From Geobacteraceae bacterium (lineage in GTDB: Bacteria; Desulfobacterota; Desulfuromonadia; Geobacterales; Geobacteraceae): 64,000 nucleotides of DNA. Below the pieces are notes generated by a model. That model worked only from the letters and a program-made list of their open reading frames with translations, had not been told where the DNA came from and made no database searches. Shown piece by piece: positions 31,720 to 39,969 of this stretch. How positions within the stretch are numbered: position 1 is the stretch's first letter; the number at the start of each line of letters is the position of its first letter. Where the stretch lies: assembly GCA_024281055.1 (NCBI GenBank), contig JAMXLF010000031.1, forward strand, positions 1 through 64,000. Direction: 5' to 3'. Both the position numbers and the translations under genes were made by a program.

Positions 31720-32202
31720 TCAGCCTTTCTCAGATTCACCATCCGCCTCGTATTTGGCGAGCCGGCTGCGCGCTTCGAGCAGTTCGGCAATCATCCGCTC
31801 TTCGTTGAGCACCAGGTCCCTGATCTTTGCCAGGGTCAAGGCCGTCGTCAGGAACGAGATCAGCCGCATGAACATCTCCCAGTAGATGAATAAGGCGTGC
31901 GAGTAGGGATGGTGCGTTAAGCGGTCCGACAGGTACCAGCAGATCGCGGACGCGATGGCGGCACCCACTCCTTCTTTGCGGCCACAATACCAGCCTGCAA
32001 TGGCCACCGGGATGAAGTAGAAGATGAAGAACCCGAACTCGTACCCGGTGATGTAGTCGAGCCAGCCGATCAGGGCCAGCGAGGCCACGCTCACTGCCTT
32101 CACTGCGCCGAGATGAGTTTCGAAGGCAGTGGGGTGCGTAAACCGCCCCGGGGCGGCCGGGACTGCGGTGTTCGTATCTTTCGTGGACAACGGCCCTTTC
32201 AT
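31720..32202 (-). CDS. Four-helix membrane protein, sensor-like
   Basis: 160 residues. Hydrophobic segments VSVASLALIGWLDYITGY, FGFFIFYFIPVAIAGWYCG, AAIASAICWYLSD and FMRLISFLTTALTLAKI are followed by a predicted coiled coil (LVLNEERMIAELLEARSRLAKYE). This matches the membrane-input region found at the N-terminus of many diguanylate cyclases and kinases in this group, but no output domain follows. Its ATG overlaps the stop of the YkgJ-like gene (ATGA), so the two are translationally coupled. Confidence 0.7.
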   Translation of the reverse strand: MKGPLSTKDTNTAVPAAPGRFTHPTAFETHLGAVKAVSVASLALIGWLDYITGYEFGFFIFYFIPVAIAGWYCGRKEGVGAAIASAICWYLSDRLTHHPYSHALFIYWEMFMRLISFLTTALTLAKIRDLVLNEERMIAELLEARSRLAKYEADGESEKG

Positions 32203-32516
32203 GGCCTGCCTCGTTTCCTGCGGTCGCGGTTCTCTTTCCGGGTGAACCTGGCGGCGGGCCGGCGATAGCCGCAGTCGGGTGGCAGCCCCTTGAACGTCGG
32301 GAGGAGCTCGGGGGTGAGCTGCAGGCAGTGGGGGTTTATCTCGAAGCGGCGTTCGAAGATCTTGCAGCGGCGGGTGGTTTTGTCCAGGTAGTGGCAGGCC
32401 GTCTCGGTGTAGATGATCTTCCCCCGGCCGTCCTCCAGCTTATCATAGCAGCAGCGGCCGCACTGCTTGCAGAGGCTGTCCCAGCCGGCATCGTCGTAAG
32501 TCGTGGTGTCGGTCAT
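32199..32516 (-). CDS. YkgJ/YcgN-like cysteine-cluster protein
   Basis: 105 residues with the YkgJ-type zinc/iron-chelating pattern: CKQCGRCCYD (CxxCxxCC), TACHYLDKTTRRCKIFERR and INPHCLQLTPE, then DCGYR. Family function is unknown; a metal site is expected from the eight cysteines. Overlaps the downstream membrane gene by 4 bp. Confidence 0.85.
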   Translation of the reverse strand: MTDTTTYDDAGWDSLCKQCGRCCYDKLEDGRGKIIYTETACHYLDKTTRRCKIFERRFEINPHCLQLTPELLPTFKGLPPDCGYRRPAARFTRKENRDRRKRGRP

Positions 32517-32638
32517 TTAAGGATGATAATGGCGGGGACTGGGTAAAGGGAGATGCTATAATCAGGGAGAATGAACTGCGAAAACTCATCGCGGGGCTAT
32601 CTGGGATGGGTCGGGTTGAGGTGGGATGACGACTACAA

Positions 32639-32657
32639 TATCAAGATTGTCTTGATA
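32639..32657. repeat. 8-bp inverted repeat in the left prophage junction region
   Basis: TATCAAGA-TTG-TCTTGATA followed by an A7 run. It is the only clear structure in the gene-free stretch 32517-32741, where GC content drops; it may be an operator or part of the prophage end. Confidence 0.4.
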
Positions 32658-32741
32658 AAAAAACCGCGTCGAAAAATTTGACATGATTTTGACTTTGATG
32701 GGGAGCAGGATTTGCCACTCATTGCTTTAGTTCCCTAGTTC

Positions 32742-33176
32742 TTACGGATAAATTACTTTTTTGCTAGTCTCAGAAACCGCAGCGTGAAGATCAAGGATAT
32801 ACCTCCTATTAACGGACTGATCACGTAAAGCTAATGCTAAATGAATAATTGCATTGTTTAATTCAGCGTCCTCTGGGATTCTGGTATCCAAAAGCAAGTG
32901 AATCTTATTTACGAGTCGAACTATTACCGGGTACTGAAAGATGCCGTTAATTTCAGGATCCGTGAGCCCCAGCAATTCAGAAAGAAGTTCAAGAAGGTGG
33001 TCATTTTTCCATTGTCTACGTTTGCTTGCGGCATCAAAGGCCGCCTGCCGGTTAATTTTTTGATGCTCGTTATTTATGACTGCTTTGGTAATCCTGTGCT
33101 GTACAAAAGCAGTTAGAGCGGCAACTGAGACCATTCCCCCAACAGTTATGATTGCCGACGCTACGTTGTCTGACAC
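32742..33176 (-). CDS. Cargo gene: one-helix protein, unknown function
   Basis: 144 residues: an N-terminal hydrophobic segment (ASAIITVGGMVSVAALTAFV), then a basic/polar stretch and helices (LLELLSELLGL, LVNKIHLLLD). No family recognised. AT-rich compared with host genes, in the leftward cargo block of the prophage. Probably membrane-anchored with a cytoplasmic helical domain. Confidence 0.5.
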   Translation of the reverse strand: MSDNVASAIITVGGMVSVAALTAFVQHRITKAVINNEHQKINRQAAFDAASKRRQWKNDHLLELLSELLGLTDPEINGIFQYPVIVRLVNKIHLLLDTRIPEDAELNNAIIHLALALRDQSVNRRYILDLHAAVSETSKKVIYP

Positions 33177-33254
33177 GTTATTTCCCTTGATTCTTATTGC
33201 CTGTTAGAACGATATAAAAACCGGCCGCACGATAGACTTGTACTCAAGTGATGT

Positions 33255-33818
33255 CTATTTGCCTAGCATTGCTTTAAACTCTTCCTGCGTGATACCCGCC
33301 TTATCGCCCGCCTCAATCATAGCAGCCATGCCGCCAAGCATATATGTCTGGATCTTTTCAGCACTGGTCTTGATTTCGGCCATCTTCTTTATACTCGGCG
33401 CGTCCGCGTAATCGATAAAATCACTCACGATAGAAGACTTATATAGATAACAATTAGAAAGCGCCTCGTGGGCCTTGTCGAGTTTCTGTTTTGCTTCTTG
33501 ATTACGCAAGTTCGGCACCTTAATATTAGATATCTCGCTCCACTTCGAGTTTATTGGCTGCTTGATCCGAAGGGCGATCTGGGTAGCGCCGACGATATCT
33601 CCATTACCAAGCGTGTCCGCAAATGGAGCATATATCTGATCGGCGTCTTTGATTTTTGCCATCATCTCCGAGTAATAAGCCGTGAAAAGCTCCTTATCGG
33701 ACTTAACAGGAGCTGAGTTCTTATCAGAAGTAAGATTCGCAAACAAACCAGCTCCAATTGCAGCTACCACAAAAATCCCGATAACAACAAGGCATCCGCT
33801 TTTAAAAGAGAGCTTCAT
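33255..33818 (-). CDS. Cargo gene: membrane-anchored protein, unknown function
   Basis: About 187 residues from ATG 33818: an N-terminal helix (GCLVVIGIFVVAAIGAGLFA) then a soluble, helix-rich domain ending EEFKAMLGK, probably outside the membrane. AAGGAGGGG lies 12 nt upstream; ATG 33857 is possible but overlaps the preceding gene's end. No family recognised. Could be a superinfection or phage-defence factor by position only. Confidence 0.55.
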   Translation of the reverse strand: MKLSFKSGCLVVIGIFVVAAIGAGLFANLTSDKNSAPVKSDKELFTAYYSEMMAKIKDADQIYAPFADTLGNGDIVGATQIALRIKQPINSKWSEISNIKVPNLRNQEAKQKLDKAHEALSNCYLYKSSIVSDFIDYADAPSIKKMAEIKTSAEKIQTYMLGGMAAMIEAGDKAGITQEEFKAMLGK

Positions 33819-33840
33819 GTTTGGATCCACTTTCCCCTCC

Positions 33841-34209
33841 TTATTGCTCCCCCACATCTTGGGGCCGTATAGTCCAGATGTTTATTTCATATATAGCGCC
33901 CAGGTCAGTAATCCTCTGCAGGTAACGTTCATCGCCAGGCTTTTCCAGAATCAGGAGCACACCCGGCTTCCGGCCGGTCTTGAGAGCATAGTACAATGAC
34001 TGGCCGACACTCTCAGCCCATTTCGGGGCAAAATCCACCTCGACCGCATACTCACTTGTTATACAGTCGACCCTTGTACGATCATCTAGGACGACTTCCG
34101 TTTCTCCCCCCATCTTCTTACACCAAGCTTCCTGGTATACCTTTTCTTTGTATAAATGGCCGGCAAACGCCAGGGACGGGAACATTATAATAAATAGGAG
34201 CAGCCGCAC
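33841..34209 (-). CDS. Cargo gene: exported protein with endonuclease-like fold
   Basis: About 122 residues from GTG 34209: a signal peptide (LLLFIIMFPSLAFAG) then GGETEVVLDDRTRVDCITSE, YAVEVDFAPKWAESVGQSLY and KPGVLLILEKPGDERYL. The pattern Asp...Glu-x-Asp followed by a helix with GQSLYYA resembles the PD-(D/E)xK core, though the usual Lys is Asp. Similar small proteins occur in phages without known function. Export of a nuclease-like protein is unusual. Seven bases after the preceding gene's stop. Confidence 0.55.
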   Translation of the reverse strand: MRLLLFIIMFPSLAFAGHLYKEKVYQEAWCKKMGGETEVVLDDRTRVDCITSEYAVEVDFAPKWAESVGQSLYYALKTGRKPGVLLILEKPGDERYLQRITDLGAIYEINIWTIRPQDVGEQ

Positions 34210-34216
34210 TGGGTAA

Positions 34217-34609
34217 TTATTGCCCCTTAAGTTCACTAAGACCTTCTCGGATATTCTTATCAGCCTCATTACAATACGTTAGAGCATTTGGAGCGCAGGT
34301 AACACACATGCTTGTATTATAGGCGGCCACCCCTAAGATATAATTAGATTCATGGGGTGGTAAACGATCAGCGTCAGCATAAAGAGCATCAACTTTAGGC
34401 CTCATCTTGCTCATAATCTCGATACATTTTTTATAATCCTCATTGCTTCCAGATTTTCTTAACTTAGCCATATTCTTACCGACGTTAACGGCAGAACGCA
34501 ATGTATCCGCATAAGCAACCATATATTTAATATCCTTCGACTTACTCTTAGTCTCACCAAAAGAAGAATAGGGCATAAAAACCAGTAATAAGAAAACAAA
34601 TATTCTCAT
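34217..34609 (-). CDS. Cargo gene: exported four-cysteine protein, unknown function
   Basis: 130 residues. Start at 34609 has GAGGAGGGG just upstream. Signal peptide RIFVFLLLVFMPYSSFG, mature part with C in KKCIEIMSK and a cluster TSMCVTCAPNALTYCNEAD, suggesting disulfides in the periplasm. No family recognised. Begins 11 bp after the repressor stop, so it is likely co-transcribed with the repressor and expressed in the lysogen (lysogenic-conversion type). Confidence 0.55.
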   Translation of the reverse strand: MRIFVFLLLVFMPYSSFGETKSKSKDIKYMVAYADTLRSAVNVGKNMAKLRKSGSNEDYKKCIEIMSKMRPKVDALYADADRLPPHESNYILGVAAYNTSMCVTCAPNALTYCNEADKNIREGLSELKGQ

Positions 34610-34619
34610 CTCCCCCTCC

Positions 34620-35051
34620 TCACGCGCAATTAGAGTTAGCCCCAGCTCCTCCATCCGCCTCATTAGCCACGCCCGGCTTTTTTTCACCAGGATCGAGCAG
34701 GTCGAGCTGAGCCTCGACAGCTTTGATCTTCTTGTCATCACCCTCATCCACGATCCGCACCAGCTTATTCACCAGCTTCAGCTTCTTTTTCTCTGCAGGG
34801 CCGATTTTGGATAGCCAGATCGGCGCCGCTTCAGCTGCAATTGCCTTCTGATCACCACCAACAATAAATCGATCGAGAGATATTCCCTCTTTAACGCAAA
34901 ATGCGATGACTTCCTCAAATGGGATTGAATTTCTACTTCTCCAAGATGCCACCGTTGTCTGCTTGACGCCGAACAAATCCCCTAAGGCCGCATCAGAGCC
35001 CAATCCTTTAAGACTTCGAATTTCATCAAGAATTTCAGATGCAGTACGCAT
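34620..35051 (-). CDS. Phage CI-type repressor
   Basis: 143 residues. The N-terminal domain (ASEILDEIRSLKGLGSDAALGD, then LFGVKQTTVASWRSRNSIPFEEVI) is the CI-repressor HTH family. No S24 peptidase domain follows; instead a helical C-terminus (AEKKKLKLVNKLVRIVDEGDD) and a Gly/Ala-rich end. It should keep the prophage silent by binding the TTAAC dyads upstream. Without an autoproteolysis domain, induction would not follow the LexA-like route. Start at 35051 is the first Met before the HTH. Confidence 0.8.
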   Translation of the reverse strand: MRTASEILDEIRSLKGLGSDAALGDLFGVKQTTVASWRSRNSIPFEEVIAFCVKEGISLDRFIVGGDQKAIAAEAAPIWLSKIGPAEKKKLKLVNKLVRIVDEGDDKKIKAVEAQLDLLDPGEKKPGVANEADGGAGANSNCA

Positions 35052-35085
35052 AAATAATTTTATCGCAATTTGAGTTAAATTTTTA

Positions 35086-35140
35086 TTGACCATTAACGCG
35101 TTTTGCGTTAACTTCAATTTATCAGTTAATCAAGATTAAC
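35086..35140. promoter_or_regulatory. Early promoter and repressor/Ner operators
   Basis: Plus-strand TTGACC (35086-35091), 17-bp spacer, TAACTT (35109-35114). TTAACGC-GTTTT-GCGTTAA (35093-35111) overlaps the spacer and GTTAAT-CAAG-ATTAAC (35125-35140) lies downstream. These dyads sit between the divergent repressor and Ner-like genes and are the likely operators. Confidence 0.7.
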
Positions 35141-35159
35141 CACAAAGGACAAAAAATAT

Positions 35160-35366
35160 ATGGAGCCACGTGAGATCAAGGCGTTGATGATGCTCAACAA
35201 CATCACAAACGCCTCTATAGCGAAAAAGGGCAAGGTCACCCGCACCTGGGTATCCCTGGTGCTCAACAACCGGCGCCGGTCGTCGCGTATCCGTAAGCTG
35301 ATCGCCAAGGCGGTCGGCAAGCCCGTGCACGAGCTCTGGCCGCCGCAGAAGGAGAATGCAGCATGA
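35160..35366 (+). CDS. Ner/Cro-like DNA-binding protein
   Basis: 68 residues with an HTH: IKALMMLNNITNASIAKKGK then VTRTWVSLVLNNRRRSSRIR. First rightward gene opposite the repressor, the position of ner in Mu, whose product shuts down early transcription. AAAGGACA upstream serves as ribosome site. The stop overlaps the next start (ATGA). Confidence 0.75.
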   Translation: MEPREIKALMMLNNITNASIAKKGKVTRTWVSLVLNNRRRSSRIRKLIAKAVGKPVHELWPPQKENAA

Positions 35367-35584
35367 ACCGGAGGCAAATCGTAAAGGAAGTCCAGCAACT
35401 AATCAGCAGACCAGGCGCACGGGCGACATTTACTCAAGCCCGGCGGCTTGCCGAGATGAACGGTCTTATCGCGCCCCTGGGCGCTGAAGCGGATACTCAG
35501 ATGGGTCAAGTCGTAATGGGTCAAATATATCCCATACAAACATCGGACAGAACAGAATCGACCGGCGTACCCATCGAAAGCTGA
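35363..35584 (+). CDS. Small early protein, unknown function
   Basis: 73 residues, overlapping the ner-like stop by 4 bp. The first half is basic and helical (MNRRQIVKEVQQLISRPG, FTQARRLAEMNGLI); the second half has no clear structure and overlaps the 3' end of an opposing zinc-ribbon gene (35466-35584). It may be a shortened version of a longer early gene interrupted by that insertion. Confidence 0.45.
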   Translation: MNRRQIVKEVQQLISRPGARATFTQARRLAEMNGLIAPLGAEADTQMGQVVMGQIYPIQTSDRTESTGVPIES

Positions 35585-35999
35585 CAAAAAATTCTTTAGC
35601 AGCCGCTAGTTTGGCAGCTTGAGTCTTGCATCCTTTGCAAGCGAACAAACCGGGCTCAGAAACGAACTTATCAGCTCTTTCGACCGGGAAACGGGAAATC
35701 TTGTGACACTTCAGACACTCAAAATCAAGCGAGGTTATATCGGCGATCCCGGTGATATCTCCGACATGCACATTGTAATGAACGAACCTGAAATTAGCAG
35801 CCGGAAGCTTTTCTGCTGCGCTGGTAAAGCGTGGATAGAACTTGAAGAACCGCTCAAAATCATTGCTTTGGCTACTCAGATACCCGCAACGAGGGCATCC
35901 AATATTCTTAACCTCCCTAATAGCATCAAACACATCAGGACTGAATTGAAAGCGGCACAAACATTTTCGGCAAATGAATCTGGCTTCCTTGGGAAACAT
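35466..35999 (-). CDS. Four-CxxC zinc-ribbon protein, antisense insertion
   Basis: 177 residues on the strand opposite the early operon. Two pairs of cysteine knuckles: CRKC and CPRC in the first third, CLKC and CKGC later, so two zinc ribbons are likely. The C-terminal region (FRWVRRSILFCPMFVWDIFD) is hydrophobic. Start at 35999 has GGAGG 6 nt upstream. AT-richer than neighbours; looks like a later-acquired accessory gene. No family recognised. Confidence 0.6.
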   Translation of the reverse strand: MFPKEARFICRKCLCRFQFSPDVFDAIREVKNIGCPRCGYLSSQSNDFERFFKFYPRFTSAAEKLPAANFRFVHYNVHVGDITGIADITSLDFECLKCHKISRFPVERADKFVSEPGLFACKGCKTQAAKLAAAKEFFVSFRWVRRSILFCPMFVWDIFDPLRLDPSEYPLQRPGAR

Positions 36000-36066
36000 G
36001 TTCATCCTCCGGTCTCGGGATTCTAACAAAAGTAAGATGGGTTTAACAGAAAAAACGAGGGCCGTC

Positions 36067-36498
36067 ATGTCCAATCGCACACGCAAAATTGATACGAGTG
36101 TATCCAGCCAGATGAGCCTGATTGATACAGGGTTGTCCGAGGGCTCCCTTGATATCAGCCTGGGGATCAAGCAGACGCTCAGTCTTCAGATGAAAGGTTA
36201 TGACCGGTGGATGGTGGCCGCGCAGATCGGCCGGGCCACCGGCAAGGAAGTCTCCAAGGAGACTCTTGACAAGCTCGTTTCTGCCGACCCCGCTTATCAG
36301 CCCACACTACTGCAAGGCACCGCGATCTGCGCCATCACCAAGAAACTCAGTGTTTTTCAGTACTGCCTGGAGCCACTCGGATCGGATGTGCTCGACCCTG
36401 CAGACAGAGACCTGATCGAGCTTGCCCGGCTGATGGAGAAGCATAAGCAGATCGAGACCGAAATGATGCAAATCCGCGTACGAAGGGGGCTTAAATGA
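36067..36498 (+). CDS. Early phage protein, unknown function
   Basis: 143 residues from ATG 36067 (GAGGG upstream). Contains MSLIDTGLSEGSLDISLGIKQ and DRWMVAAQIGRATGKEVSKETL, a pattern I associate with DNA-binding accessory proteins found next to transposase genes in Mu-like prophages of this group. The C-terminus is a charged helix (LARLMEKHKQIETEMMQIRV). Overlaps the next gene by 4 bp. Confidence 0.55.
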   Translation: MSNRTRKIDTSVSSQMSLIDTGLSEGSLDISLGIKQTLSLQMKGYDRWMVAAQIGRATGKEVSKETLDKLVSADPAYQPTLLQGTAICAITKKLSVFQYCLEPLGSDVLDPADRDLIELARLMEKHKQIETEMMQIRVRRGLK

Positions 36499-36650
36499 AA
36501 AACGCCCTGGGCGCCATGTTGCTGCTTGCCGGCCTCGCCCTGGCCGGTTCGGACGGCGAGTATTTTCCTGTCACCAACCTGATCGGCCTCGGCCTTATCC
36601 TGGCCGCCGCCATACTTACAACGGAAAGGAAGCATTATGCCCAGCTATAA
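36495..36650 (+). CDS. Small two-helix membrane protein
   Basis: 51 residues: LGAMLLLAGLALAGS and LIGLGLILAAAILTT are two hydrophobic helices joined by DGEYFPVTN. The ATG overlaps the preceding stop (ATGA) and its 3' end overlaps the next start by 14 bp, the tight packing typical of this operon. Function unknown. Confidence 0.6.
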   Translation: MKNALGAMLLLAGLALAGSDGEYFPVTNLIGLGLILAAAILTTERKHYAQL

Positions 36651-36927
36651 CCGCATCGGCGCCGTGAAGATCACCGTGGCGATCCTGCGCTACCTATCCG
36701 AGCAGCGCCAGCCGGTTCGGGGCCAGGATGTGGCCGATGCCATCGGCCAGAAGCACAGCCTGACCATGAGCTATCTGGTATCCCTGGAGGATGAGGGGCT
36801 CATCCGCTCCGTGGGCGGCTGCTACGAGCTCGGCACGGGGCTGGCGCTCCTCTATGCCCGGTACAAGAGCCTGCTGGAGGGGAAGATCGACCGGCTGCAG
36901 CGGGAGCTGCAGGAACTGGAGGTTTAA
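36637..36927 (+). CDS. Winged-helix DNA-binding protein
   Basis: 96 residues resembling the N-terminal wHTH of IclR/Rrf2-type proteins: VKITVAILRYLSEQRQPVRG, then QDVADAIGQKHSLTMSYLVS and LEDEGLIRSVGG. The C-terminal helix (LEGKIDRLQRELQELEV) may dimerise. Ends exactly one base before the next gene. Likely an early regulator. Confidence 0.65.
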   Translation: MPSYNRIGAVKITVAILRYLSEQRQPVRGQDVADAIGQKHSLTMSYLVSLEDEGLIRSVGGCYELGTGLALLYARYKSLLEGKIDRLQRELQELEV

Positions 36928-38232
36928 ATGGCAGCACACATCCCAATTGCCTGCCGGTTGTGCCACGCAAGCACCGAATGCCCCAACTGCTGCAAGGTTT
37001 GTCAGGGGCCGTGTGTTTCGCCGCGGCCGCAATCCTGCTGCAGCGATAGCAAGTTCATTCATCTTGTCTCCAGGTGCCGTGCAAACAAGGTGGAGCTGAC
37101 CCCTTGGGAACGGGACCTGTCATGTCTGATCACCGTGCCGGCCAGTGATATCAACTTCACATCCGTCCTGGAGCGGGTCGATAGCGGTCTGATCCGGCGG
37201 GCACTCGCGGAGATCGAGGGCCAAAACTCAGTAAAGACCAAAGAACTGGCGCTACGGCGCCAATTGCGGAAATTGACTCTAGATACAACCACCAATGACG
37301 GGAGGGAGAACATGGGAAAAGCGGAAGTAAAGGCGTTTGACGAGGCCGTACAGATCGGCGAACGCAAGGCCGAGGCGGCGAAACAGGAGCTGGCGGAACT
37401 CAAGGCACAGACGGAAGAGAACCTCCAAAGGGTCCACAATTTTGGAGTAATGGCGGGCCGAATTCAAGCTTTCAAGACCGTTCAGCTGCTCTCCGAATTC
37501 CTTGCTTTCAAACAGATCGCCCAGATCATCGACAACGGAGATTACAAGTTAATTCCGGGGGTTACAAGTATTGACTCCTATTTTGAGCACCTTGGAATCA
37601 AGGGAACCACCGGCTACAACAACCTGAAAATAGCCCGCGCTTTGGAGTCCGAAGAGGTCCAACTGCTGGAGCGTGTCGGTTTCACCCGCCGCGACCTCCT
37701 CGGCTACGCCTCCCTCCCCGAAGAGAAGCGCTTGGAGATCAAAGAAGGCAAGGTCATCAACATCGAAAGCGCCTCCAAGGAGGAGATCAAGGACCTGATC
37801 GAGCAGGTGATCGTGGAGTCGCGGCAGGCGAAGGACGAGGCGGACAAGACCATCAAGGCCAAGGACAAGGTGCTGAAAGACAAGGAGACGCTCATCAACC
37901 GGCAGGCCAAGGACCTGGCCAAATTCGAGCACGAGGCCGAGGCCCGGGGGCTCACTGCCGACGAGGATGCCTGCCTGAAGAACATCGAGAACCTGAAGAT
38001 GAGCTTCGACGGCTACCTGGAACGACTCGACCCGGTTTTCCTCCTCAACCAGTACGACGATGTCACCCCGCGCATGCGGGCCATGGCCATCAGCGCCATC
38101 CACTACATGCGCATGCAGGTCCTGGCCGCCTACGACACGGCGGTCACCACCCACGGCAACCCGTCCATGAACCCGGAACTCCTGGAGGATTTCCAGCGCT
38201 GGCAGACGGCCGGCGTCGCACCCACCGAGTAG
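36928..38232 (+). CDS. Cys-rich N-domain joined to coiled-coil protein (two in-frame starts)
   Basis: 434 residues. Residues 1-50 are cysteine-rich (CRLCHASTECPNCCKVCQGP, then SCC), 50-125 a helical region, and from 129 a different protein seems to begin: ATG 37312 (MGKAEVKAFDEAVQIGERK) has GGGAGGGAGAAC upstream and would give 306 residues rich in coiled coil. Probably two gene products are made from one frame, or two genes fused. Found upstream of the transposase gene in this phage type; role unknown. Confidence 0.55.
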   Translation: MAAHIPIACRLCHASTECPNCCKVCQGPCVSPRPQSCCSDSKFIHLVSRCRANKVELTPWERDLSCLITVPASDINFTSVLERVDSGLIRRALAEIEGQNSVKTKELALRRQLRKLTLDTTTNDGRENMGKAEVKAFDEAVQIGERKAEAAKQELAELKAQTEENLQRVHNFGVMAGRIQAFKTVQLLSEFLAFKQIAQIIDNGDYKLIPGVTSIDSYFEHLGIKGTTGYNNLKIARALESEEVQLLERVGFTRRDLLGYASLPEEKRLEIKEGKVINIESASKEEIKDLIEQVIVESRQAKDEADKTIKAKDKVLKDKETLINRQAKDLAKFEHEAEARGLTADEDACLKNIENLKMSFDGYLERLDPVFLLNQYDDVTPRMRAMAISAIHYMRMQVLAAYDTAVTTHGNPSMNPELLEDFQRWQTAGVAPTE

Positions 38233-38267
38233 CACCTTTGCAATGAAATCCTGACCAGGAGCGGACC

Positions 38268-39950
38268 ATGTGGCAACGAGAGCTAGTCTGGGAACTGAAA
38301 AACGCCAAGTCACAAGAGCGTAAAGAGATATTCGAGAAGTACTCGGCCCAGTACGGCATAAGCGTCTCCCACCTCTACCGGATCGCCGGGGAATACGGCT
38401 TTAAAAGCGGCCGCAAAGAGCGCAGCGACAAGGGAAAGACGGTCCTCAACCTGGAGCAGAAGGAGTTCGTTGGCGCCTTCATCCGGGCCACCCGCCGCGA
38501 GAACAAGGGGTGCATCGCCCCGGTGGAAAACGCCCTGGAGTTCGCCATCGACAACGGGATCATCACCCGCAACCAGGTGAGCGTCGGCACCGTGCAACGC
38601 AACCTCCGGGAGCTGCAGATGAACAAAAAATGTCAGAACGCCGCCACACCCCACACCGAGCTGCGCTCGCTCCATCCCAACCACGTCCACGAGGTCGACG
38701 TCTCCACCTGCATCCAGTATTACCTGGACGATGCCGGCCTCTCCATCATGCGCGAAGACGAGTTCTACAAGAACAAGCTGGAAAACTTCAAAAAGATCAA
38801 GACCCCGCTGCAGCGCTACATCCTGGAGGACCACTTCAGCGGTTTCCTTTTCGTCAAGTACTACGTTTCCTCCGGCGAGACGGCCGAAAACCTGTTCGAC
38901 TTCCTCTGCTCCGCCTGGGAGGCCAAGTCGGACAGCCGCTTCGCCTTGCGCGGGGCGCCGAAACAGATGCTCATGGACGGCGGCTGCCGGGCCAAGGCCA
39001 AGGCCATGGGACTCGGCTTCTGGGATGGCCTTGATATCGAGATACTTCCCGGCAAGCCGGGCAACTCCCGCCGCCAGGGAGGGGTCGAGACCCATCACAA
39101 CATCTGGGAAATGTGGTTCGAGACCCGCCTGCGTATCGATCCCGCCACCACCCCGGAAGACCTGAACCGCAAGACATTCGAGTTCTGCCTCTGGTTCAAC
39201 GCCACCCGCAAGCACACCCGCCACGGCATGACGCGACTCTCGTGCTGGCTCCTCATCACCGCCGAGCAGCTGCGCGATGTGCCGGAGCGGCCGGAAATGC
39301 AGGACCTCCTGGACAAGCCCGAAGAGGAGCGCACCGTCTGCGGCGGGAAGATTTCCTTCCAGGGGAAGGAATTCAGCACCCGCGGCCTGGGGATCCCTGC
39401 CAACGCCAAGGTGATGGTGATCAAGAACCTGATGAAGTGGAAAGACGGCATCATCACCGTCGCCTACGAATCGCGCCGCTACGAGATCAAGGCGATCGAG
39501 AAGCTTCCCGCGGTTCAGGGGGGATTTTCCGCCAACGCCGCCGTCATCGGCCAGGAATACAAGGCCCGGCCCGAAACCCCGGCCCAGAAGGCGGCAAAGC
39601 GCATGGACCAGCTGGCCTACGGCAGCGCCGAGCCCAACCGGCGGAAGGAAACCCCCTTCTACGGGCTTAACGCCTTCGAGGGTTTTGCGGACAAGGTGGA
39701 CAACCTGGCGGTCATGCCGAAGCGGGGAACCGCCATCGAGCTGCAGCGGGAGGAGATTCGCCTCCCCATCACCGAGGCATTCAAACGCCTCAAGGGCCAC
39801 ATGACTCCCCAGCTCAACCGCGACCTGCGTGAAGCCTACGGCGAAACCATCGAGGCGGCCGAACTGGAGCGGGTGGTGGCTCAGATCATCGAGACGGGCG
39901 CCTTCAGCCGTGCCGAGGCTGAAGGGCGCAGGATGAATGCTGAATTATGA
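38268..39950 (+). CDS. MuA-type DDE transposase
   Basis: 560 residues. N-terminal HTH region (KYSAQYGISVSHLYRIAGEYG), then an rve/RNase H-like catalytic core with the DDE triad: Asp144 (HEVDVST), Asp237 (LMDGGCR) and Glu274 (GGVETHHN), a beta-barrel domain (VCGGKISFQGKEF, NAKVMVIKNL) and a C-terminal tail that would contact MuB. Carries out replicative transposition of the phage genome. Located just upstream of the MuB-like ATPase, as in Mu. No close end sites were recognised within the window. Confidence 0.92.
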   Translation: MWQRELVWELKNAKSQERKEIFEKYSAQYGISVSHLYRIAGEYGFKSGRKERSDKGKTVLNLEQKEFVGAFIRATRRENKGCIAPVENALEFAIDNGIITRNQVSVGTVQRNLRELQMNKKCQNAATPHTELRSLHPNHVHEVDVSTCIQYYLDDAGLSIMREDEFYKNKLENFKKIKTPLQRYILEDHFSGFLFVKYYVSSGETAENLFDFLCSAWEAKSDSRFALRGAPKQMLMDGGCRAKAKAMGLGFWDGLDIEILPGKPGNSRRQGGVETHHNIWEMWFETRLRIDPATTPEDLNRKTFEFCLWFNATRKHTRHGMTRLSCWLLITAEQLRDVPERPEMQDLLDKPEEERTVCGGKISFQGKEFSTRGLGIPANAKVMVIKNLMKWKDGIITVAYESRRYEIKAIEKLPAVQGGFSANAAVIGQEYKARPETPAQKAAKRMDQLAYGSAEPNRRKETPFYGLNAFEGFADKVDNLAVMPKRGTAIELQREEIRLPITEAFKRLKGHMTPQLNRDLREAYGETIEAAELERVVAQIIETGAFSRAEAEGRRMNAEL

Positions 39951-39969
39951 AATGTGAAAAGGAGAGCAC

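Noticed and set aside
38310-39800. Antisense open frame opposite the MuA gene
   Set aside because: Shadow frame without family features; the transposase DDE residues are on the plus strand.
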